The notes under the pieces were generated by a model. It saw nothing but the letters and a program-made list of their open reading frames with translations, had not been told where the DNA came from and searched no databases. Source: Acidovorax sp. RAC01 (lineage in GTDB: Bacteria > Pseudomonadota > Gammaproteobacteria > Burkholderiales > Burkholderiaceae_C). Taken from it: a DNA stretch of 64,000 bases. The stretch is taken from assembly GCF_001714725.1 (NCBI RefSeq), contig NZ_CP016447.1:4149501-4213500 (forward strand), in the 5' to 3' direction. Positions 57,294-64,000 of the stretch are shown here, in pieces (position 1 is the first letter of the stretch; every line of letters begins with the position of its first letter). The translations under genes were made by a program, and so were the position numbers.

Positions 57294-60200
57294 TCAGTCG
57301 GCGTTTGCAAACCGGCCAGCATCCATGGCATCACGGCGATTGCGCGGCAGGTACACGCCACCCTCGGCTTGGTCGATGCGCTTTTGACGATTGCGCACGC
57401 TCTGCACGATGTTGATGGCCGTGATGCGGCGGCCCGGGTTTTTCTCGTTAAAGCGCTCGATTTCCTTGAGCGCCTCGGCACGGGCTTCCGCATCCTTGTC
57501 CATCGTGGCGCGCGCTGCCTTGGTCAGCAACTCCTGGCGGCGCTCGCCCAGTGCGCGGTCGCGTTGCGCGATGGCGCTCTTGCCCTCGGTGGCGTTGCGA
57601 ACCTCGGACGGGGAGAATCCAAGGAACTGTCCGACTACGCCAGCGGCGCTGACCTCATCCTTGACCACAATCCCTGTTTTGTCCTGCACGCCTTCGGCCT
57701 CGTACCGCACCGACTTGATCGGGCCGCGCAAAGCCGCCGGCATCATCGACTCCAGTCCGCGCGCATACTGGCCTTGCGCCATGTCCTGCAGCCCCTTGAG
57801 CAGATTCACACCGATGCCAGCCACCGGCCCAAGGGCTGCCGCCATTGCAGACTCTGCCAGGCGCTGCCCTTCCAGGCCCTCCTGAACATCAGGGAAGATC
57901 AGCTTATCCAGGCCGACACGGCCCGAAATATCCCACGGCGTCAGACGCGAAAGTCCACGGCTCATCACTTCAGCAGGCTTCTGACCGAATGTGTCTGCCA
58001 GCATGTTCTGCAGCGCCACCTTGGCGTCCCACGGCTCATCATCATCGCCTCCAATCATGGATGCCGCTGCCAGCAACGTAGTCACCATGGGCAGGCCAAG
58101 CACGCCCGCTGCCGCCGCATGGGTTGCCAGCAGGCCGCCCAAAGTCTTGCGGGCCTGCGCGCGGGCCTCTGGGGTTTCTGCCTTGATAGCCTGCTGAGCG
58201 TTCCGCGCCAGGGTGTAGACCATGTTCTGCCCGTATTGCTTGAACAGCAGCACCACCTTTGCCACGTTGCCCTGCATGATCCGCGGGCGGTTCGCTGCGG
58301 CGTAGTCAAAGTGGCCGTCGTAGGTTGCCTTGGTCGCCTGCTCGAAGGCAGCTTTCTGGTCGGTGCCCGCTTCGCGCGCCAGCCGGTAGGCGGCCACAAA
58401 CGTCACCTGGCGGTTGAAGCGCTCGGCGTGGTGGAACAGGAACGATGCCCAGCGCATTACCGGGCGGATCTTCCACATCACCCCTGCATCCTCACCTTGG
58501 GCAATGCCGGCCAAGTCGTGCGCCATGGTCACGTCGATGGTGCCCGCGCGAACGGCCTCATCGTAGGCGGCCCGCTCGTCCTCGTTGAGTGATCCCGTGA
58601 TGTCGTTCTTTCCCTTGGCGGCCTCCGCACTGGCCTTGAGCAGCGCGGCGCTGGCCTTGCCATAGCCCCACTTTGCACCCATGACTGGGTACGCCACCAA
58701 GGCTGTTTGGCTCAAGTTCACCATGGCCGATGCAGGCGACAAGCCAAGGTGGAACACAAAACCAAAGCTGGTCAACGCCGTGGACAGCGCGTTGCTCTTG
58801 GGGTTCATCAGCGTCTCGTGGCGCTTGTTCATCTCATCCACCACGCGCTGGGCGCTGGGCTGGTCGAACCCTTCCACCTCCCGCCAGTCATCCACATGCT
58901 TCTGCATGGCAACCAGCTCGTTTTGCATCAGGTCGGAGTAGCGCAGCTTGGCCAGATACCGGGCGCCATGGAACATGTTTTGCGCGTAGGCGCGGCGTGC
59001 ATCCTGGCTGAAACCGGGCGTGCCCTTGCGGTGAATCCCGTGCTTGGCCCAGCTCAGGTCTGGCAGGCTCGACAGGTACAGCTGCCCCAGCGTGTCCTCC
59101 AGCTCGGCCCGCTGCACAGCATCCATGTCCTGCTTGTCCAGCACCTGGTACAGCTCGGTCATAAAGCCGCGACCCACCGCGTCGCGTTCAGCCACGAATT
59201 CCTTGCTCAACATCACACGGCCGACCGTGAAGCCCTTGTCCCGCTGAAAGGCAGACAACAGACTGCCCCGCAGTGAGTTGGCCTCGTCCATGGTTTCCGC
59301 GCGGCTCACGCTTTCCACTTTGCCATCCGGCCCCTTGACCGTCACCACATACTGGCCGAAGCGCGCCAGGGGAAAGTACACACCCTTGACCGCTTTGAAG
59401 AACTCGTCGTCCATCTGCTTGAGCAGTGCCGCCTTGCGCTCGCCCTTGATTTCGCTGCGCTCAATGCGCTCCTTGATGGCGCTCCGGACCTTCTCGTGAT
59501 GCGACTGGTAGGCATCGCGCGTGTCGATGTATGCCTTCTGCGCGCCGTCGCTCAGCACCTTGAACCGGCCTTGCAGTGACATGTACCGGGCCTTGTCATC
59601 CCCCTCCACATACGGCTTGGCAGGGTCTATCTGCGCCAGGGTGGCGTCATGCATCAGGTCGGCCAACTTGCCCTCATCCGGCAGCTTGGCCCAGCGCGTG
59701 ACCAATTGGTCTGCCTCGGCGCCGCCCTCGTTCTTGTCGGCCTCCATCTGCTGGACCAGCCGGTTGTATTCAGTCATGGGCAGCATGTCGCCATAGATGT
59801 CCACGATCTGGCGGCGGCCCAAGGATTGCAGCCCAAGGCCTAGGTAGTCCGTGGCCTTGAAACCAGCCCGCTGCTTGATGTTGCTGACGGTGATGGACTT
59901 CAGCGAGTCGCCTACCGCCTTGGCAGCCGCCGTCGTGCGGCTGAAATTGATGCGGGTGTCGTCGGGGTCTTGGCCTTGACCCGGGCTGCCTTCCGGGTAG
60001 ACAATCCGCACATCCCCGGTATCGCTTCGGGCGTAGGACGGCACGATTCGGTCTTTGATCGCTTCAAAATCCGTCGTACCGGGGTACTTTCTCATGCTGG
60101 TCATAGCCAGCGTCTTGCGCCCAGAGCGCACCTCCTCCAAATACAAGACCGTTCCATCTGGCATCCGTTTCAGGCTGCCTACGATGTCTTGCCCGCGCGG

Positions 60201-63200
60201 AGTCTTTGCGCCCAGTATCAGCGCGTCAGCAGATGCGATGATCTTCGGCACGGCGGCAATGTCCGCCTCACCCAGTGGTAACTGACCCTGCTTCGCCTCT
60301 ACTGCAGCATCGCCATGTCGTTTCAGCGCGTGACGAACCGCAAACATGTCGGCAGCGTGCGTGAACCCACCATCCACCGGCACGCCTTCGCGCTGCAGCA
60401 ACTCAAGCTGCTGCGGAGAAACCTGGCCCAGCACCACCGTCTTGTTTGCATTGCCCGGTGCCTGCGCCTCGGCTGCAAGTTCGCGCAACGCAGCTTCTGT
60501 GCCGGAAGCACCACGGCTGAACGCCATCATCGCCCGCTCCAGCGACTGCTGCGGCGTCTCGCTCGAACGGGTCACAAAGCCCCGGGCCGGCAGGATGTAG
60601 CTGCGGATGATCTCGGCATCCGTCAGCGCCAGGTTCTTGAACCCGGGCACGTTCGCGCGCAGCCAGGTGCGCACGGCAGCCACGGCGCGCTGCACGAAAC
60701 CGATGGTCGGCTGCGTCTGCGCCATTTCGGCCAGCACTTCCTCTGCCGCTGAAAGCCGGTCACGCTCGCTCATGGCCGCCCAGGTAGCCACATCGCTCAT
60801 GCCCTTGGCCACCATGCCGTACTCGCGCGCCTTGGCCAGCACGTCCTTGCGGCGCATCGTGCCCATCTGCTGCAGGATGGGTTTCAGGCCATCCCCGAAC
60901 ACACCGCGCAGCCCGTAGTGGCCCAGCGCCTCGTGAAACAGCACCTCGGCAATCTGCTCGGGGCCCTTGAGCACGTCCGACAGCAGGTACACCTTGCCCT
61001 GGTAGATGAAACCGCGGGCCTCGCCGTCGCTGCCCTGGCTCTTGAGCTGTTCGTCGTAGTCGCGCACGCGCTGCGGGATCTTGGGGTCTTGCATGTTGCG
61101 GGCCACGATGATCTCGGGCGCGCGGGTCCACTGGGCGGTCAGGCCATCGACCAGCATCTGCGTGGCCACCAGGCGGGCATTGCTGTCGGCGGTGGGGGCT
61201 GGGCCCTCTGCATAGAGCGCGGCCACGGCCTGCTCAGGGGACAGTCCTGCCTGCGCCTCCCTGTCGAACGATGGCGAATTGGCCCGGCGGTAGCCAGAGA
61301 GCTGCTTGTCCGTTAGAATCTTTGCTGTTCCCCGCGATGCTTGCTCGACCCTGGACAATTGCAGTCCAGACGGAGCAAGGATTTCGGGGAATTTCTTTTT
61401 GTCGACGTAGCGCGTGAGGCCATCAGCCGCCCAACGCATCCACGGTGTGCGGCCAGCGGCATCAAACGCATTCACCAACAGGTGAACCTGCATCCCACCG
61501 ACTGCCGTGTTCGGCTCCAGAATCATGCGCACTGGTGCACCGTTCACGAGCTCGGGAGCGATGAGCACCAATCGCCCGGGCACCGTATCGCTGTCAAAGG
61601 CCGCTGCAGGGTTGTCCAACCATTCCGGGATCTTCTTCCACACCTCAGCCGTCATGCGCTGGTGGTTGTCCTGCCCCTGGCGCACCTTCCCCTCTGCAAG
61701 GACCACCGGCTGATCGGGATAGCCCAGCAGACCAAGAACATCCGACCGATCCAAAACCTTCGCCCCCATGCGCGACGCTGTATCGCCCGCAAACAGAGCG
61801 TCAATGCGCGACTCGTAGGCGCTCTTGGTGCCTTGCGAGCGGCTGAACATCGCCACGCCCTTGTCCGTCTCCCTGGTCTTGATGGTGCTGGCCAGCTTGT
61901 CGAATGCCGCGTTGATACGCGCACGCTCTTCGCCTGTCGGGTATGGGTTGCCCTTGTAGGCGCCGCCGGCAAAGCGGTCCTCTTCCACCCCGTGCACCAG
62001 GTAGTCCGACTTGGAACCCATGGCGGTCACGCGATCGAATACCCAGCTCTCAAAAGCCCGGGCAAACATTTCCGTGGGGCGGACCCAGTAGCCGTCCGTG
62101 GATTTGCCCGACAGCTTTTGCGCCTGGCTCGCGTACTCGCTGCGCCCGCGGCCGGCGTACATTGTTCCCTCGGGGTCGCCGCGCATCTCGTTCAGGGCCT
62201 GCTGCTTGTTCTGCACCATGTTCTGGTACATGGCCTTGAGGTCTGGTTGCTGCTCGTTGCGCGCCAGCGCTTCCGTGCGCTCTAGGTCGAGCTCATGGCT
62301 GCGCACCATTTCCGCCTTGGTGATCTGCTTGCTGAACAGGGCGCGCATCACGCCGTCGAACGCAGCGGCCATCTCGGGCCGCAGGTTGTCCAGGCGCATC
62401 TTTTCGACGTTCTTCCACTCGTTGCCAACCTTCTCCATGCGCTTGCGCGGCACGCCCATGTACTGGTCCTCGGAATACCAGCCCGAAGCGCCGCGCGCCT
62501 GCGTGGTGTACGCATCCGGTTTATCCAACTCACCAAAGTAGTGATCCATGGCGTGCGCCCATTCGTGGGCCATCGAGCCGCCGCCGCGAATCTTGGTCAT
62601 GTTGATGACCAACTTGCCGGGTTCGTAGTGGGCGGCGAAACGGCCGCCGCCACGGGCGCCGAAGGCCATGCCCAGCGTGCCGTTCAGGCTCATAGCCTTG
62701 GGTGGCACGCCCATGATTTCGGCCAGGTCCATCAGGCCGTCATAGGCCATGTTCAGGATGCGCTGGCGCTCGTCCTGGGCGGACCAGTTGCCGAACTCGA
62801 TGCCACGGAACCCCAGGTCGTTCACGAAGTCGTCGGCCTTCACGTCGCGGTCGATGCGCCGGGGCATGTTCTCGCGCTTGAGCTCGTCCAGGTTGGGGCG
62901 CACAGGCTCGGGCTTGCCGTCCTTCTTGCCCTTCATGTCGCGCTCATAGACCGTGGCCGCCGCAGCTTCGGCATCGGCTTTGCTTGCTGCGAAGGCAACC
63001 GCCTTGTTGTCCTTGGTGACAACACGGTAGAACCCGTCCAGGATCTGCTCGCGGGTCAATGGCGTGCCCACTTCGGCGGAGCGCGCCATGTAGATTTCGA
63101 CGCCGCGCTCGGTCGTGCCGGGCCCGCCCTCTTCCCGGCCCACCACCAGGCGGGTTTTCCAGGGCGCTCCCTTTGCGGGGAAACCGTCCTGAACCATCTT

Positions 63201-64000
63201 CTTGGCCTTCATCAGGTCCGCACCACCCAGAACAAAAGGGTCGCTCCGCCCCTTGTAGACGGAGAACATCAGTTCACGCGCGGCGGTCTTGGCCTGCGGT
63301 TCGATGGTGTTCAGCCCGGCGCGCTGACGAATCGCCTGGTAAGCATTCCGCACCGCCTCGGGGCCTCTTGCCTCGGTGAGCACGTCGCGCACGATGCGCA
63401 TCATCTGCACATACTGGCGGCGCCCCTCGGGCGTGTTCTTCTTCGGCTTGGCAGCCAGCTGGTCATAGATGGTCTTCACCATCGCCGCGGTCACGGGCTC
63501 GGATGCCTCAGACATCGCTTCGTAGTCGGGCCTCCACACATTCGCCTTGGTGGCCAGCTCGGCGCCCTCGGATTCCGTCATGGCATCGAGGTCTTCCAGA
63601 TTCAGGCCGCGCTCTTTCCAGCGGTCCTTGCGCGCACCGCCGATCTTCTGGCCTGCGTCTTGGATGGGTTGCGGTGCGGTGGCGGTCGGGGGTAAACTTG
63701 TGCTCGCGCTGGCATCCGGGCGAGTTGTGTCATCCCGGTTGACAACGTCGGCAGTGTTCATCGTCGTGCCGTCGCCAGCGCCCTTTTCGTAAGCGGTCAA
63801 AAGCCAGACCTTACGATCACCCTTCCAGTCCAGGCTGACTGCGGCTTCACCACCCTCACTTACCAAACGCACGCGGTTTTTCCCAGATCGCTTTGGGTCT
63901 TTGGCCAGTGTGCTCAGGAATCCCTGGAGGTCATCCAGCACTTCTGGGTGAAACTTCTGCAGCTTGGCCAGGCCGAACCCGTCCTTGTTCCCGGTACCCT
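57294..64000 (-). CDS. Giant polyvalent virion protein, C-terminal part (PLxRFG type)
   Basis: More than 2230 residues, cut by the right edge; open through the last codons (GTGNKDGFGLAKLQKFHPEV). Counting from the ATG at 63941: LPD-type domain with a metalloprotease-like HEWAHAMDH (about 459), a MuF-C/ADP-ribosyl-like region near 750-830, a second HEALGHYGLR (about 1003), a barnase/EndoU-like nuclease domain (FAVRHALKRHGDAAVEAKQG to LYLEEVRSGRKTLAM), and the C-terminal part with YFPLARFGQYVV (about 1524) and long helices. Such proteins ride in the virion and enter the cell with the DNA. The proteases and nuclease are predictions from motifs. Confidence 0.75.
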   Translation of the reverse strand, partial: GTGNKDGFGLAKLQKFHPEVLDDLQGFLSTLAKDPKRSGKNRVRLVSEGGEAAVSLDWKGDRKVWLLTAYEKGAGDGTTMNTADVVNRDDTTRPDASASTSLPPTATAPQPIQDAGQKIGGARKDRWKERGLNLEDLDAMTESEGAELATKANVWRPDYEAMSEASEPVTAAMVKTIYDQLAAKPKKNTPEGRRQYVQMMRIVRDVLTEARGPEAVRNAYQAIRQRAGLNTIEPQAKTAARELMFSVYKGRSDPFVLGGADLMKAKKMVQDGFPAKGAPWKTRLVVGREEGGPGTTERGVEIYMARSAEVGTPLTREQILDGFYRVVTKDNKAVAFAASKADAEAAAATVYERDMKGKKDGKPEPVRPNLDELKRENMPRRIDRDVKADDFVNDLGFRGIEFGNWSAQDERQRILNMAYDGLMDLAEIMGVPPKAMSLNGTLGMAFGARGGGRFAAHYEPGKLVINMTKIRGGGSMAHEWAHAMDHYFGELDKPDAYTTQARGASGWYSEDQYMGVPRKRMEKVGNEWKNVEKMRLDNLRPEMAAAFDGVMRALFSKQITKAEMVRSHELDLERTEALARNEQQPDLKAMYQNMVQNKQQALNEMRGDPEGTMYAGRGRSEYASQAQKLSGKSTDGYWVRPTEMFARAFESWVFDRVTAMGSKSDYLVHGVEEDRFAGGAYKGNPYPTGEERARINAAFDKLASTIKTRETDKGVAMFSRSQGTKSAYESRIDALFAGDTASRMGAKVLDRSDVLGLLGYPDQPVVLAEGKVRQGQDNHQRMTAEVWKKIPEWLDNPAAAFDSDTVPGRLVLIAPELVNGAPVRMILEPNTAVGGMQVHLLVNAFDAAGRTPWMRWAADGLTRYVDKKKFPEILAPSGLQLSRVEQASRGTAKILTDKQLSGYRRANSPSFDREAQAGLSPEQAVAALYAEGPAPTADSNARLVATQMLVDGLTAQWTRAPEIIVARNMQDPKIPQRVRDYDEQLKSQGSDGEARGFIYQGKVYLLSDVLKGPEQIAEVLFHEALGHYGLRGVFGDGLKPILQQMGTMRRKDVLAKAREYGMVAKGMSDVATWAAMSERDRLSAAEEVLAEMAQTQPTIGFVQRAVAAVRTWLRANVPGFKNLALTDAEIIRSYILPARGFVTRSSETPQQSLERAMMAFSRGASGTEAALRELAAEAQAPGNANKTVVLGQVSPQQLELLQREGVPVDGGFTHAADMFAVRHALKRHGDAAVEAKQGQLPLGEADIAAVPKIIASADALILGAKTPRGQDIVGSLKRMPDGTVLYLEEVRSGRKTLAMTSMRKYPGTTDFEAIKDRIVPSYARSDTGDVRIVYPEGSPGQGQDPDDTRINFSRTTAAAKAVGDSLKSITVSNIKQRAGFKATDYLGLGLQSLGRRQIVDIYGDMLPMTEYNRLVQQMEADKNEGGAEADQLVTRWAKLPDEGKLADLMHDATLAQIDPAKPYVEGDDKARYMSLQGRFKVLSDGAQKAYIDTRDAYQSHHEKVRSAIKERIERSEIKGERKAALLKQMDDEFFKAVKGVYFPLARFGQYVVTVKGPDGKVESVSRAETMDEANSLRGSLLSAFQRDKGFTVGRVMLSKEFVAERDAVGRGFMTELYQVLDKQDMDAVQRAELEDTLGQLYLSSLPDLSWAKHGIHRKGTPGFSQDARRAYAQNMFHGARYLAKLRYSDLMQNELVAMQKHVDDWREVEGFDQPSAQRVVDEMNKRHETLMNPKSNALSTALTSFGFVFHLGLSPASAMVNLSQTALVAYPVMGAKWGYGKASAALLKASAEAAKGKNDITGSLNEDERAAYDEAVRAGTIDVTMAHDLAGIAQGEDAGVMWKIRPVMRWASFLFHHAERFNRQVTFVAAYRLAREAGTDQKAAFEQATKATYDGHFDYAAANRPRIMQGNVAKVVLLFKQYGQNMVYTLARNAQQAIKAETPEARAQARKTLGGLLATHAAAAGVLGLPMVTTLLAAASMIGGDDDEPWDAKVALQNMLADTFGQKPAEVMSRGLSRLTPWDISGRVGLDKLIFPDVQEGLEGQRLAESAMAAALGPVAGIGVNLLKGLQDMAQGQYARGLESMMPAALRGPIKSVRYEAEGVQDKTGIVVKDEVSAAGVVGQFLGFSPSEVRNATEGKSAIAQRDRALGERRQELLTKAARATMDKDAEARAEALKEIERFNEKNPGRRITAINIVQSVRNRQKRIDQAEGGVYLPRNRRDAMDAGRFANAD

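Noticed and set aside
57369-63695. Long plus-strand frames across the giant gene
   Set aside because: They mirror codon usage of the minus-strand gene and have no recognisable domain.

Overview
The window is almost entirely one temperate, short-tailed (podovirus-type) phage or prophage of a GC-rich betaproteobacterium. No host chromosomal gene is visible. Recombination, replication, lysis and virion genes resemble phages of Burkholderiales, and the virion module (P22-type portal, N4 gp56-like capsid protein, one giant virion protein) recalls the Bcep22-like podoviruses. Two hairpin repeats (39724-39776, 44976-45018) look like the short intergenic repeat of Comamonadaceae such as Acidovorax and Comamonas, so that family is my best guess for the host (inference). 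The left edge cuts the N-terminus of a giant gene read leftward and the right edge cuts the C-terminus of a giant gene read leftward. The simplest reading is one gene spanning the ends of a circular or permuted genome somewhat longer than 64 kb.

Layout. (1) 1-521 and 57294-64000, minus: the giant PLxRFG/polyvalent virion protein. (2) 595-1289, plus: a two-gene accessory unit. (3) 1391-4849: a second immunity-type region with divergent Arc/Mnt-like ribbon-helix-helix genes, three operator-like palindromes, two antirepressor-like genes, a nuclease and a membrane protein. (4) 4840-26116, minus: virion and packaging genes (terminase, portal, scaffold, capsid, adaptor, tail, internal proteins). 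(5) 26168-34884, minus: cro-led early operon with replication genes, ninB, rusA, ref and several HNH genes. (6) 34894-35862: lambda-like switch with three operators, cI and a small secreted YHYH protein. (7) 35916-36983: a repressor-controlled promoter followed by about 1 kb of non-coding, highly structured sequence ending in a terminator. (8) 36994-48291, plus: accessory early genes, RecT/YqaJ recombination, a cytosine methyltransferase carrying two overlapping genes, rdgC and dut. (9) 48306-49833: attachment region and integrase. (10) 49822-56592, minus: lysis cassette and tail/fibre genes.

How it works together. In the lysogen CI (34955) binds 12-bp operators repeated at 24-25 bp spacing beside cro and again over the promoter at 35916-35954, silencing both early directions. 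When released, the leftward transcript makes the replication initiator, whose gene contains an 18-bp-pitch palindrome array that may be the origin. The rightward transcript first makes the structured RNA and then crosses several intrinsic terminators. Late genes on the minus strand are preceded at seven places by one bipartite motif, C6-7-TGTCnGGTT, 19 bp, CGGAAnACT, usually 31-35 nt before the start codon. I interpret it as the phage late promoter.

Caution: ten single-base insertions in short homopolymer runs, plus one GC dinucleotide, break five otherwise recognisable genes (3800, 39785, 41690, 56592, 57213). They look like sequencing or assembly errors more than decay, and I give restored coordinates. 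All family assignments are from recognition of protein sequence by eye, without a database search.
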